A DNA stretch of 64,000 bases. It comes from Pseudo-nitzschia pungens. Taxonomy: Eukaryota; Bacillariophyta; Bacillariophyceae; Bacillariales; Bacillariaceae. This document shows positions 1 to 12,285 of this stretch, piece by piece. The notes under the pieces were generated by a model. It worked only from the letters and a program-made list of their open reading frames with translations, searched no databases and was not told the DNA's origin. The stretch lies in the NCBI GenBank assembly GCA_037355855.1, contig CM074769.1, forward strand, positions 1,054,001-1,118,000. Reading direction: 5' to 3'. The stretch's first letter is position 1, and each line of letters opens with the position of its first letter. The position numbers were made by a program, and so were the translations under genes.

Positions 1-2874
1 CAGCAAGAACGGAACAAACTCTCCGGAAGCGACGGCTACTCGTCCCCCTCCCACAGCAGCGGCACCCACCACGACAATTCTTCCGCGGGATCTCCACAGA
101 GGAGCCGGACGATCCGAACCGTCGGATTGAAAGATCCACCCACACCAACCCCGACGATCACGATCGAACGAACGCGTTCCCCCCGGTCCAACGGAAAGTT
201 CAGCCGCCCCCGGAGGAGGGGCCATCGCAGCACGAGCAATCTCCATTCGTTGTCGAACGCCCACGCGATGACGCAGGGAGGCCACGCTCACGGCCACGGC
301 CACAAGAAAAACATGCACCGGGTGGGATCGCTGACGTCCATCGGCAGCGATTCCGTCTCGGAACACTCGCTTCTGTCGAGGTACACGGCCGCAACGAAAA
401 ACAGCGGGACCAACCTGTCGCGGCGGGGGGGAGCCGGGAGCAGCGGCAACTCGTACGGGCAAAACGGCGGCGGGCAGCTCCACGGCCACTCCTTCTCGTC
501 GAATTCTCTCTTTGGGTTGAAGGGCGGGTCGACCTACTCGAAACTCGCGGGGGTCGCTCCCGCAATCTCGCCAATCACGCAGCAACAACACCAACAACAA
601 CACCAACAACAACACCAACAAGATTCGTTCGACAACTACCACAAGGATTACCACCCTCCGCACCAGCACCAACACCTGCACAACTACGAGTCACCCTTGT
701 CGTCCTCGAGACCGACGTCTCCGTCCTCTTCTTCTCTGCCACCCCTGCCTTCGCTAAGGGTCATTGCCTCCGAGCTGTCCCTGATCTGTTCCCTGTATTT
801 CCGTTACGCGTTTCGGAGGATGCGAAAGCCCTGTCGAAAGCTGCGCCGGAGATTCTGCCACTGTTTCCTGACGCTGGCCGTTGTAGGTCCTGGCATTGAT
901 TGCCTGGCTGTCCTACGACTTTTATGCGGACGCCATGGACGTTTGCACGCCGCCGCCAGTCCTCCGCGCATTCCCAATTCGCCGCCTTTTTGGCGTCTTC
1001 GTCCGCGGACGGTGAAGCGTTCCGGTACGGGGACGGAGACGGTGAGAGGGAACCGCCCCGGCCGCTGGTGGAGTACTACGTGCACGGGAGAGGGATAGGG
1101 CACTACGCTCGGAGTGTGGCCATCGTGGAACAGCTGAACCGTGCCGGTGTCGACGTTCGCATGTTCTTGACCAGGGCTTCCATGTGGAGGGCCATGCACG
1201 AGGATGCCAAAATCATTGTCGATGCCGATGCCGACGTCGATGCCGACGCCGAGAAACGGGAGAAAGCAGGTGGACGGAACCACCAACGCCCGGCGATCCC
1301 ACGGGGCAAGACCACCGCCATTCCGATCTCCTCTCTCACGCCCGACCAGGGGTTTTTTTACGTCTCTCTCGCACACCCTGGAGCGCGTGAGTGGTGATTG
1401 CGAGGTCTCCGCGAACTCGGGTCGATACCCCCAGCTCATCGTCACCGACGGTGACTTTCCGGGCATGCTGCGGGCCGAAATGGGTGGGATCCCGAGCGTG
1501 GGAATCGCCCACGGCCAGCTCTTCAGCATCGCTCAAAAACCCGCCTGGGTCCAGGCTTCCAAGCTCCTGAACGGATCCTGGAACAAGCAGGGCCGGCTCA
1601 ACTCCGTTTCGAGCTGGTTTACCGAGTGGCAGATCGCCACGCACTTTTGCTTCCTCGAGTCCCGGTTTCACAGCGGGACCGTAGCGCGTGCTCCCCTCCG
1701 ACCCGAGGTCCTCGGGATGGCCGAGGCCCGAAAATGGGCCCGGCGGGGAAAATTGTGGCCCTCGGGCGCGGCGTCCGCCGGCGGCAGCGAATATTCGCGG
1801 ATGCTTCCGCAGTCCGAACGCGTCCAAACCCTGCTGCTGTCGCCCGACGAGAAGAAGGCGCTCGACTCGAACTCGATTTCCGGCAACCAAACTTCTCCGA
1901 TCGCGAGTCGTCGTCGTCGCAAGCTGGTGATTTGCTATTTTCGGGATCACAACGGAGAGCACGTGGTGCAAGCTCTGTTGAAAGCGGGATTCGATGTCTT
2001 GGTGTTTGACACGCACTACACCCGAGAAATGGACAACAATCCGAATCGCTACGGTGTGAAATGGATCGTTCGGGACGAGCTTCGTGATCGGGAACGAAAC
2101 AAGTACGTTCCATCCGAAAACGAAGAAGCATTGGACATCGAAGCAAATCGATTGCGAGGACGAAAATTGCTACAGGTCTCCGAGGATGGCATCTCCTCAA
2201 ACGGTAGCAATGGTCAAGACAAAGATGGCGTGGGAGACACACCCTTGACTGAGATCGGACGTCATTTCAAAGTCAATCAACGGCACGAAGATGGGCCGAA
2301 AGAAATCCGAGTGATGGACCGGTCGCTCTTTGTGCCTTTGATGCACGTAGCGGATGGGGTAGCCTCTTCGGCCGGTTCGCAACTCATGTCGGAATGCATT
2401 TATTCGCACATGCCCCTGCTGGCCCTGTACAAGGAAGATGATAGTGAGCAACGCTTGAACGTGGAATTGAGCCACCATGTGGATGCCCCCTGCCACCGAC
2501 CCTTGGTCTTTGGAAATTCTTTCGAATATCTGGAATCTGCCCTCAAATCAAACGTCACAATGGATGCGACGATAACGGCCTTTCCGAAAAGCAACGATCC
2601 ATTAAGAGCGAGTCCTATTCCCGAATCTTTCCAGAACTTTGTTCGAGAGGTGGAATCCAGCTCCGTTAGCGACACATACTATAGAAATGCGCATCTGCTT
2701 AGCCGGAAGGCCACGTCAGAAAACGGGGAGATCTCAACGGAAAGGCAAAAGGAGAACGACGGTGCCGATGCAAAGGAATCAAGCGCCTTATACGAGGAAG
2801 ACGATCCCTTCCGGGGATTACCTGATGCAGCGGCGATTATTCTAGAGATTGTAAAACAGGTAATCCAAAAGTGA
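1..2874 (+). CDS. GT-B fold glycosyltransferase (MurG/GT28-like), 5' partial, frame broken three times
   Basis: The reading frame is open from base 1, so the true start lies upstream. The N-terminal part (to about 820) is low-complexity: Ser/Gly/His-rich with Gln-His repeats near 580-640. A basic stretch and a single hydrophobic segment follow (about 860-925), suggesting a type II membrane anchor. The catalytic part begins near 1070 with YYVHGRGIGHYARS, the N-lobe glycine/histidine loop of MurG-type enzymes. It continues with IVTDGDFPGMLRAE (about 1440), ICYFRDHNGEHVVQALLKAG (about 1930-1985) and the C-lobe donor-binding segment SSAGSQLMSECIYSHMPLLA (about 2370-2430). Likely a Golgi or ER sugar transferase; donor and acceptor are unknown. 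To stay coding, the frame must step by one base near 886, between about 950 and 1010, and near 1373. All three steps go the same way, which suggests assembly indels or a decaying gene. The stop is at 2872-2874. Confidence 0.6.
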
Positions 2875-2919
2875 TGAATGAAAATAGCTAGCGTTTCTAT
2901 GATGTATTTTACTGACGAT

Positions 2920-5900
2920 TTACTCAAGAAATACAAGTAATGTAGCAGATGCAAACCGACCGCGTCGGGTGTTATCCTTGTCGTAAAGCTGGACGGATCG
3001 GTAGCCTTTTCGCAGACAATTTACGGGCACTGCAGTCTGGGCGAGAAGCCTCCCCCCTTTGGTATCCTCTTCGACACGAAAAACCAGCGACGCCACATCG
3101 GGCGTTTCTACGACGAAGTTTGCGCCCGAGTCTTTGAAAACAGGGCAAAAGCCGTTTCCGTTTTTGCACGGGACCTTGTGGTCAGAAATGTTGACAAATT
3201 CGCCTTTATCTGGATGCACAACCACATCATGGAGTTCTACAACAACGGACGGGTTGTCGACGGAGCTATCATCGTTTTGGGACACAGTGTCGAAAAGCTT
3301 GGGGATGCAATTTCCCGACAAGACACGGATTTTCAGTTTCATTGGAGGCGGTCTTTCTCCCAACCCCAGCAACCAGAGAGGCTTAGGTAAATAACCAATA
3401 CCCCCCGTTTGTCTGAAAAGTCCATCATTAACAGCCAAATCAGTGTTCTGGGATTGAAGATTAAGTGCTTTCATCTGACAGCCCATAGCCCATGCCAATA
3501 CGGGACTATATTGCGTGTTGGACGATGGTGATTGAGAAGAGTCGAGGTCATTCTGGTTCGGGTAAATTCTGGTCACTGTATAGGAAACAGTAGAGCAAAC
3601 AAAGCAAGAATATGAAACAACAAATATTTTGTGTGAGAAAGATCCGTGTTTCCACCCAAACAAATGCTCGAGAGAATACAGTATGAATACCACTTACGAT
3701 GAGTTTCATTGAATTTCCGCCACAATTGTGAATTATCCGCATAGTTATTCGCAATTTTCGGCACTTTCGTATCGTTTATGTCATGCATATGAGAGCAAAG
3801 CAAGTCCATTGACTCCAAAAAGTATCCCGTAAAGTCCGCATCGTGGAAGAGGATCAGTTCTGACAATTCGCTTTCCATCTCAATAGATAGCTCGGAACTT
3901 GATGAAACAAACGTTACCAGCTTGCTTGAGCCAGATTTTGCGGGATTGAATTGTGCATAAAAATCTTCAGATACAATTTTTGATCTGTTGGAAGAGTCAA
4001 CTTCGACGTTGACCATTTTTTGGGTCGCCATCCTCCTGGCATTGATGACAACCATTCCTCTAAGGTCCTCTGGACTTGGAAGTTCTTTTCTCTTATCAAC
4101 AGTATTTGGAACGAACAAATGCCCACCCAAGACCTCCTTCATGATACTGACCATTTTCTTTTGAAAAGGCGTCGAGCAATTATTTTCGAGATTTAACATA
4201 ATCGGGTATGAATTGCGATTATCATCAAGATATTTTCGCACCACCAACACGACAGATTCAAACGTTAACTTGTGTTTCATTTTACAAACCGTCCCAAGAC
4301 ATTCTTTCCTCGGGCAAATGATTGGCACATGCTCTCCGTCTGGAAGAATGTTTCCATCCCGGCATTCCAAGTCGATCGACTTGCAACCCCGTAACAATGC
4401 CCGTACATAACACTCGACTGAATGGGTTCCATCGGTCATCAAAGAGGTATTGAAAGAGGAATTGATCCAATAATGTGATAATGGCTCGGTCAAGAGTCGG
4501 TGCCTGTCGATGACTCTTTTTGCAGGGTCGTAAATATCATTCCATTCGGACCTCAAAAATTCTTCGAATTGCCACTGAGTCAACAAAGAGCCTTTTCTGT
4601 TCGATACTAAATCCCCCAATTCAGTTGCATTCATGATGTTGACTAGATCGCGTGCATCTTGCAAATCACAGGTTTTCTGTTCTTGTTGCGGACCATGCAG
4701 AAAATTTTCCAAGACGGCGATGGCTTTAACGCAAGTTGCGTTTCCAAAACAAGCTTTCCAGGCTTCTAACGATGGATTCTCTTTTCCCTTCAATAACTGA
4801 AGAAGCTGTAAGCATTCATGAAAAGTCAATTTGTTTCTATTCTTGCCTCTGAAGCTGTCGTCGTAGTTATCGATTTGATTCTTGAAGAACTCTCGAAATT
4901 CGTTACTGATGTTTCCCGCTCTGAAGTTCAGGCGGCGACAGAGTGTCGAGAATTCCTTTTCGTTCATTGTGATAGTTTTTCCATTTGAACTGAGCTCCAT
5001 ATCTTTCAAAATATACCTCAGCAACAATATTTCATTTCCAACGAGTTGGCTGGCTTCGTTATATGTATATTTCATTGAATTAAGCGCTGATAACAAACCT
5101 TGTCGATGCTCGCTATTTTCAATGAAGAAGTCAAGAGAGACCATGCGTCCGGTTGTCGAATCGATGTGAAAAATTGTAACCGCAGGTATCCCGCAATCTT
5201 CTTCGATTTCAAAGAATCCCGAATCGCTATGGCATTCTAGCTTCTTTTGACGCTTTTGAGTATCTCGCGAAAGCCAATTCTAGAGGTCTTGTGGTGATGG
5301 CGCCCACTTGGAAGTGGCAAATATTTGCAACATCTATTGATCGAATATGAGTTCCCTTCCAACCTTTGAGTGATGCCCATGTTGGATGCTTTGGTGCTAA
5401 ATGTTTCGTCCCTTTCGGCAACTTCGAATGTGTCAAGAAGAGGGATGTGTGATCCTCACTCAAAGTAAGAAACCGTCGTTGACATTTTCCAGGCTTTTTG
5501 TGCGAAACTTTGAGGACCAGGATTCCCTCGCGAAGAAAGGGAGCGACCGCAATATTTTGCATGCCTTCCTGAAGAATTAGTGTCGGCCCCGGACTTTTCT
5601 CACCATCATTAACTTCGATCATCGGGGGTGAACCTGTACCACTGTGGTGACTGGTAGGGCCAAGCAGATCCCGTTTCTTTTTGATTGGCACAAAATACGG
5701 TCGAAAACTACCAAATTTTATTGGTTGGGAATCATTGTTATTCGCCATAACATTTTTTTTTGTTAGGCTTCTCCTTCGCGTTCCATTTTGACTGTAGCTA
5801 ACAGGGTGTTTTTTCTTGAGATTGTTTGGTGCATTGTTTGGCGTCGGATTTGGCGAATTGAAAGGAGGCGTTATCACACGGTTGACAACGTTTCCATTTT

Positions 5901-6294
5901 TGTAATTGAACCTATCAGCAATACTTGTTGTTGGACTGTATGTTGAAGAGGAACCTGACGACGATGAATTAGAATGAGATCTTCTTCGCCTTGGAGATTT
6001 TGTCGCCCTGTCATTGAACCTATCAGCACTACTTGTTGTTGCACTATATGTTGAAGATGATGCTGAAGACGATGAATTAGAATGAGATCTTCTTCGCCTT
6101 GAAGATTTTTGTCTTCTCATGAGATGATAATAGTGCTCGGAGCGAATAGGATGCTGGCCTTCCTTTTGAATCGTAGACGTCGTTCCAACTATGCCGTCGT
6201 CGAGATTCCTTAGTACGTACAGAGGACGGTTTCGGATTAGAAAGGAAATTATGTATTTCATGGTCCCCGGATGCTTTTCTGTGCTCGTTTCCAA
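2920..6294 (-). CDS. PI-PLC-like protein (PH, PLC-X, PLC-Y, C2), catalytically dead by sequence
   Basis: Domain order matches phosphoinositide phospholipase C. A Ser/Arg-rich N-terminus (with a repeated RRRRSHSNSSSS unit) leads into a PH domain (about 5590-5100), an EF-hand-like helical region, the X domain starting PLSHYWINSSFNTSL (about 4480), the Y domain starting TRIYP (3575 downward), and a C2 domain ending at 2920. An intron of 122 nt (3576-3697; donor GTAAGTG, acceptor CTATACAG) separates X from Y; joining 3698 to 3575 gives NETH-LTRIYP in frame. Catalytic residues are missing: the SSHNT histidine is Phe (NSSFNT), the second histidine (IYHG) is Pro (IICP), the calcium-binding LDCWDG is LECRDG, and the substrate lysines are not kept. 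The glutamate of LENxCS remains. It is therefore probably a phosphoinositide- or protein-binding scaffold, like animal PRIP. A one-base frame break lies near 5265 inside the PH domain. The true start is uncertain (6294, or further upstream). Confidence 0.75.
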
Positions 6295-6686
6295 CCCCTG
6301 TAATGTTCTTTTACAGCTTTTTTTCTATTGTGATCACCGACTCCTTTCCTTTTTCCCCTTTCCTTCGATCCTCGCTCAGATCGGGTGCGCTTATTGACCA
6401 CTCGATTGGTGTCACTTCCGACGCTACTTTGTTCTTTTGAGAGTTCCTTTTTTCTTGATCGTCCCCCTGATCTTGTGTGGTCGCTCATTGCTCTCCTCCG
6501 ATCGCTTCCACTGTTATTGTCATCTCTAATTCCCTCTGCTGACCTATCGTGGTCGCTCAACGCTCTCGTATGGTCGCTACCAGATCTCCTGTAGTCGCTA
6601 CTAACTCCGGTATAATATTCTCTCAGATCTTGCCCATTAGCAAGAAGAATCGATCTTGTTCTCTTCGGCATGGGAGTTTGGGTCAA
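6258..6686 (-). other. Arg/Ser/Asp-rich open frame upstream of the PLC-like gene
   Basis: This 142-codon frame overlaps the start of the PLC-like gene in another frame. It contains repeated SDHTR / SDHDR / GDHNR motifs and RSR-type basic stretches, similar in flavour to the Arg/Ser-rich N-terminus of its neighbour. It could be the real N-terminus of the PLC-like protein joined by a frame break or unseen splice, or a separate low-complexity ORF. I cannot decide between these from sequence alone. Confidence 0.3.
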
Positions 6687-6689
6687 CGT

Positions 6690-8296
6690 CCCAGCAATGG
6701 TCGATCATCCGAACAACAGAAGTCATTTGCCTTCGATTTTCTTCGTCTTTTGTGTTCTTACAGTCAGTTTTTTTCGTCATGCGCTCCGCGTTCCACCAGG
6801 CATGTATGATCCTATCGGTGTTTGCTCAGATTTCAATTGATCTGGTGATAGAATATGACACAAAGCTCTTCTTCTCCTTGGACGTCTCTTCAGTGGTACG
6901 TATACTCTACGATCTTGCGGGTTTCCAATAAACGAAGGAAGAGATGGTCAGTTGTGTGGGTTTGGAAATCAATGACTGGTCGACATTAAAACAACAATTC
7001 ATCTTGTACTTATCTACAAGGTGTAATATATAGTCAGGCTTTATACTTTAGGATAAGTGGCATATATCATTTTCTCTTTTTTCCCAGAAATGACCTCGGA
7101 TTCTCTTTATCTAATTTTAGCTCATATATAGCCTGATAAAAATAATTCATCCTATTGTGCGACAGTGAAATGACCGAGAATTCGGAGATTTAGGAAAGAA
7201 AGAGTTGATAAAATTAAAGGTTAATTGTTGACGAAAGAATTTTCAAATATTGTTGTCGAATTAAAACAATAGTGTTACCGTTTCGGTTCTGGTAACATGA
7301 ATCTTGTTCAACGTATGAAGTATTTATTGTGATCAAGACTTATTCAATCTTGATAATCTTATGTACGGTGTTGGTACGCTATAGCAGTATGCAACTTGGC
7401 GCAGCGAAAATCATCGGAGTTAGTCGCGTGGAATAGTCCTTGTGCGTCTATGCGTTCTCGTGCGTGGCAGACGAGTATTTGTACGTACCTTAGGTTCCCC
7501 TTTGTTGCCTCTCGACTACTACGGTAGTACACATTACTGCCCCATCGATTTCCGGTGTTTCGATACTCGGATTGCTTGTTTGGTGATGTACTGGTAAGGT
7601 TAATGCTGTACGAATTGTACCGTCTAATGTAAGTTTCTTTTCCCAACGATATTATTTTTTATCGATTCGTTCGATACCGCACGTAAGGTTACCGTACTGT
7701 AATTACGGTCTCCAGACACCCATTAGATTCTAGATTCACCGACTCGTTTCTTTCTGATTTTCCAAGTCACAGATGAAGACTTCGGTTTCGAAAAACATAT
7801 TTCTGCTGTTGTCTTGTAGAAAATATTGATCGGGGGGAATCCACTGAAACTGTGAACAAAAGAACTGGGGGCATTGTATTGTTGCAATAGTTGACTTCGC
7901 AATCATGAACATACGTCATGTGATCTGAGTGATGCTTGTTATTTCTGAAAATACTTTAGTCCTCGATACGTGACGGTTGTTAAGTTATGCAAGATTGGGC
8001 AATCTGATGGAAAAATCCAAGACAAGAACAGTATTCTTTCTGGTCATAAAATTATGGCGCATTGGAGCAAAGCACTGGAGCGAATTTTAAAAAGTAATGG
8101 AAAAAATGAAATACCATGTACTGTAAAATACGATATGTGTTCACAAATACGGTAGGTTCTATTCAAATAATAGTGAAATAGTGAATGCACAAAAATCCAA
8201 TATTACTTTATACATTGTCGATTGCTTCTATTTCCACCGGTTCGGAATAGGCACCGGTCATGAGCGAAGATTAGTTCAACAAAGAACGAAGCCTCT
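6690..8296. other. Intergenic, no gene recognised
   Basis: AT-rich DNA between the start of the PLC-like gene and the 3' end of the TIM-barrel gene. Short frames here (for example 7359-7646 minus) show no domain or coding signature. It holds one copy of the 10-mer GTAAGGTTAC at 7683-7692. Confidence 0.6.
7683..7692 (+). repeat. GTAAGGTTAC motif copy
   Basis: Exact copy of a 10-mer that recurs in the intergenic DNA of this window. It lies about 1 kb upstream of the PLC-like gene start, in a stretch rich in TACGTA/CCGTAC-like words. Confidence 0.6.
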
Positions 8297-9286
8297 TCAC
8301 AAAGATTGAAAAATTTGTTCGATTATGTTCTTCGTGTACGAAACAGCATCGGGTAAAGAAGCCACGGGTTCTTGTGTATGTGGTGCGAAAGCCAAATACG
8401 GTGCCGGTCCATACTCCGGCGATATAAATATGTTTCTGGGGCCGCCACCGCCTGTGTGGGTGGGCTTGAGCTGCTCTTGTATGAGTTCTTTCCATATCTC
8501 TATCTGCAATTTTCTATCGTGCTCGCACTCCCGGGCGGATGGGTCGGCCATTTGAGGTCCCTGAGCCCATCCGAAACGAGCGTGGATGTATTCACACCGC
8601 GGTGATATCGATCCCAGCACACCGGGCCACCATTTGTCTCTGACTTCGTCTGCTGGGTTAAAGACCCTCTCGCACGCACAATACCAATGGGACAAGTCTG
8701 CGTTGAGCTTCAGGTATTTTGATTTTGACAATGCTGGCATGGCCAACAAATCCCTCGTCTGGAACGGGCTGCCAAAAATACGTTGTCTATGGGTTTCAAA
8801 TGTAACGGTGACATCCGGTGCATTTTGTTCGATTTCTTCGAAGCAAAATTCCAGAAACTGAATCACCTCGTCGTTCGACCACGCATCGACACCCGCGTGA
8901 ACGTTGATGAAACCCCCTTGGTTGACAAGACCCATCAATTCTTTGCATTCTCGCAGTTGTTTTTTGAAATCTTTCTGGTGCGCCGAGACATCGTATGCCC
9001 CACAGTATATGTATTGACCACTTTCTTGGTCAATATATCCACCCGCTGTGTGAACCTGAGCAACGCATCCAAGGCCCGCTTCGTTCAACGATTCGACGAG
9101 GACACTTCTGCTGTTTTCGTCGTGCCAGCACAGTCGGATGACCTCGACCCCAAAGTATCCTTCTTCTCGAATCGACGTAAAGAGCTCCGGAGATATGGGA
9201 TCGTCGATTCCCCAAAGAGTTTTGATCAGCTGCAATTCGGGTTTTGTGGATTCGGATAGGCCCATCTTTGGATTTCGCCGAAACAA
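8297..9286 (-). CDS. Xylose isomerase-like TIM-barrel protein (sugar-phosphate isomerase/epimerase family)
   Basis: Single-exon gene of 329 residues. The pattern fits the AP-endonuclease-2/xylose-isomerase-like TIM barrel, with divalent-metal ligands at the ends of successive strands: INVHAGVDAW (about 130), VTFETHRQR (about 165), LNADLSHWY (about 195), YIHARFGW (about 235) and ISPEYGPAPY (near the C-terminus). The opening IKTLWGIDDPIS and REEGYFGVEV also fit the first barrel strand and helix. There is no signal peptide, so it is probably cytosolic. Substrate unknown; the family includes sugar epimerases, inosose dehydratases and related isomerases. The start may be Met1 (9286) or Met8 (9265); both precede the first strand. 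Confidence 0.75.
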   Translation of the reverse strand: MFRRNPKMGLSESTKPELQLIKTLWGIDDPISPELFTSIREEGYFGVEVIRLCWHDENSRSVLVESLNEAGLGCVAQVHTAGGYIDQESGQYIYCGAYDVSAHQKDFKKQLRECKELMGLVNQGGFINVHAGVDAWSNDEVIQFLEFCFEEIEQNAPDVTVTFETHRQRIFGSPFQTRDLLAMPALSKSKYLKLNADLSHWYCACERVFNPADEVRDKWWPGVLGSISPRCEYIHARFGWAQGPQMADPSARECEHDRKLQIEIWKELIQEQLKPTHTGGGGPRNIFISPEYGPAPYLAFAPHTQEPVASLPDAVSYTKNIIEQIFQSL

Positions 9287-11397
9287 AGCGTTTTGCGTGC
9301 GTCAGATCGGTTTGTTGCTGGAACGGAAGAAAGCGATTCGAGTTTAGGGGTATCGTCCACCGAATCCACGATCAATATGTCGCTTCCTAAGAGTCGCAAC
9401 AGTACGGTAGTGCTTCTAGTAGTAGTTTTGTCGAGTTTGCCGTCCACAGTTCAGCGTGTACCGGTACTTGGACAGCTGATAGTTCAGTCTAATGGGAGTA
9501 CAGTACAGTAAGTTATTGTGTGGTGTCAGTTATCAATAACGACGTGATGGTTTTTTGCGAGAAAGACCCGAACGGACCTAAATACCTTAGTGTATGATAT
9601 CGTACCGGTATTACCGTATGGTACAGCAGAAAGGCCTAATGCGCAATTCGTTAGAGGCAAATGGCACTACAGCATATTTTTTGGCGCGCTATTGAGTCAG
9701 GTCACGAAATGACTAGAGTTACTCGTGACATCTTACTGGTAAATCTTACGGTACCCGTACTCGTACGTGTATCTTTTCGTCCCTCCTTGATACGAAGTAC
9801 GTAGTAGTATTACCGTAGTAGTGATTTTTCTTGTTCCATCTGCTTTCCAGAGGCAGATGATATGGAATACTAGACGACAACATCGTCTTGTGTCTCGTGA
9901 CGCAAAGAGAATACCGCAATACAGAGCGATAGATCATGCTCTTGTATACACCTGGACTTGAGTACCGTATCAAAGATGATGAAATGCTCTGTTTCGTTGT
10001 ACCTCGTCACATCGTCGTCGATTTGACTACAACCTCTTCTTCGTACCGTGGAGGGACTACGGTAGGATTCATTCGTCGGCTCGTTCGCCTTCTGGAGATT
10101 TGCGATGCGAATCGGTGGAGGATGGCAATGTCGTAGCAGCCACTCGGGCGCTGCGTTTTCCACCCACGCAGCAAAGTTTCCCTTGTCGGATCGATGCAGC
10201 GGTCATCATTGTTCAAACAGCTGAAGCTAGAGCAGTAGACCGAATGACAGGTTGCATCCACTGCTGGCGCAAGAGAGGTGACGAAAAGCGTTTGCGATCG
10301 GTCTTTTATGGGTGTGTGGAGCCTTGTCGGCATTTGTCTTTCCGTTTGTGCGGTAGCAGAGGATAATCCTTTGTGGGAGGCTTTGGTTGCCCTATAGTTT
10401 GCCGGAGAGGAGTGGACTTTTTCTTTCGGAAGTCACGTGTCACCCTGACTTTTCATACGCCTGAGAACTGATAATTCACACGATTCTAACGCTTGTCGAT
10501 TTGGTCTGATGAGTGAGCAATGCTCTCTGCGAAGTTTCCTGTATGGCGTTGGTCACTATCGTTTTGGGTGAATCAATCGTGTCATGTGGTCCGCGTCGTT
10601 TTGCCTCGGCACCGATCCATGGCGTTGGTGTGGTATCGTCTAGCGATGTCTTGGAAACAATCGTGAGAAGCGCAAAGCGAATAATAGATTGCATCTAGAA
10701 AGGGGACAGTAGATGAATGGGGCATCGATGCACTTCGAAACGCATGGTGCGACCTAATCTACTTTTATTGGGTGTTTCCTCCTTGCAGTCTGCAAGGGGT
10801 AGCAAGGTCTTCCAATTGCATGACTTCGAGTGGTAGATAGAGCACATCGGAAACAATCTTATCCGTTTGCATCGTCGCCAATTTAGGAGGAGCAATGTTG
10901 GCGCATTCTGAAGATTCGACATTGGAAGAATCCCTGGTACTTTGGCGGATGATGGACGCACTTGTATTTGATACGATAGTTTTTTTTGGGAGAATAATAA
11001 TAATAACAACAACGGTTTCAGCATGAATCAAGTCCAAAGGGGTGACAGCCTTTGTGTGTTGGAGTTCGGAAACGACGTACCCGGTATCGTAAAACACTTT
11101 GAACACAAAACGTAAACGAAATGACTCCGTTGAGGCTGTGTCTTGGACCCCGGCATCAACTACTTCAGGCCATTGAAATGTATGAAAGAGTGAAAAAATG
11201 ATATCGCTACGGTTATCCATCGATTCGTTTGACACCGAATGGCAGTAAATCTAAGTTGTGTGACGTGTGATGTTGTCATGCAGATTGTGTTGAGAGTGGA
11301 ACAAGCATTGGTACCGAGGGTTTTGTCTTGTCATCGTGACAAAATACAAAATATAGTTCACCGCAGGTCGACCTTCATGTTCGACGCAGCGACTCGA
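9287..11397. other. Intergenic, no gene recognised
   Basis: About 2.1 kb rich in short CCGTA/TACGG words. Several short open frames exist on both strands (longest about 156 codons, 10765-11235 minus, containing an AAT/AAC microsatellite translated as poly-Val/Ile), but none shows a domain, convincing codon use or splice-joined continuation. Confidence 0.5.
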
Positions 11398-12285
11398 TTA
11401 AACTCCCATAGGAATTTGAACACCGGGCGCACTAGCCCCGGCTAATCCCCACTCCTGTTGCACCAACGAAAAGACGCCGTACGGTGGCACAATAGGTGTG
11501 TTGTTGATGGATAGATTTTCGAGCTTGTGCTCGATGATCTTGCCCGTCTCCGTCTCGAGGCGGTACATGCTGATTCCATCTACGTGCAGAGGCTTCCCCA
11601 GGGGCATCTTTGGCACCAGAACGGCGTGCCAGGAAACGCGGATCGACGAACGGGCAAAGTCGTAGACCAATCGGTACTGGAGTCCATTTCGTTCCGATTG
11701 AAACCAAAAAGCTACGAATTGTTGGAGAAATTTAATCGAGCTCTTGTAATTATCGATTCCCGTGAGTTGCACACCGGAAGGATCGACAACAGTTATGTCT
11801 TCGTGATAAATGCTGTAATCTATCAGCGAAAAAGGGAAGATTCACAAAGGTAAGATAAGATTCGTGCTCCTTCGATACGTGTCTCGCGATGAACCGATGG
11901 TACTTTCGAATGCAGCCCAAGTCACGCTTTGAAACTTACCAGGAGTCTTCTTTAGAATGTAAGGCATGTCTTTCCGTAATGTGTCCATGGCCTTCCCGAG
12001 ATTCATCTGAAAGTTTCTTCGCTCGTCCGTGATTTGTTGCAAAACTGGAGGCAAATCGGAACCGCTGGCGATCGAGTTGACTTTGTCATCATCAACAACG
12101 TCAATGGAAGCAAGCGGCCTATTGTTGCGTATTATTTCAGAAGAAGACGACTGCAATACCTCCAGGTCAAGGCGGATGTGCGAAAGACGGCTCGTTGGCG
12201 TCTCCGGCGTGAAACCCACGGTGGGCGTGACGCAGCACGTTGCGAGTGTCAAAGCGGAAACGAGAATGCTGTTTGTTCGGACCAT
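11398..12285 (-). CDS. DUF2358 (SnoaL/NTF2-like fold) protein, likely plastid-targeted
   Basis: Two exons, 11940-12285 and 11398-11819, split by a 120-nt GT-AG intron (donor GTAAGTTT, acceptor TGATAG). Joining gives LKKTP-DYSIYHEDITVVDPSGV, which is the start of the DUF2358 domain. It continues with GIDNYKSSIKFLQQF, the central strands and YRLETETGKIIEHKLENLSI. The N-terminus is a signal peptide (hydrophobic ILVSALTLATCCVTPTV) followed by GFTPE, a phenylalanine cleavage site of the type used for import into complex plastids. Function of the family is unknown; plant and algal members are plastid proteins. The total of 768 coding bases (255 residues plus stop) is in frame. Confidence 0.8.

Noticed and set aside
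7359..7646. 95-codon minus-strand frame as a gene
   Set aside because: No domain, no codon signature and repeated CCGTA words; consistent with chance.
10765..11235. 156-codon minus-strand frame as a gene
   Set aside because: Contains an AAT/AAC microsatellite read as poly-Val/Ile, no domain, and no splice link to the DUF2358 gene, which ends cleanly at 11398.
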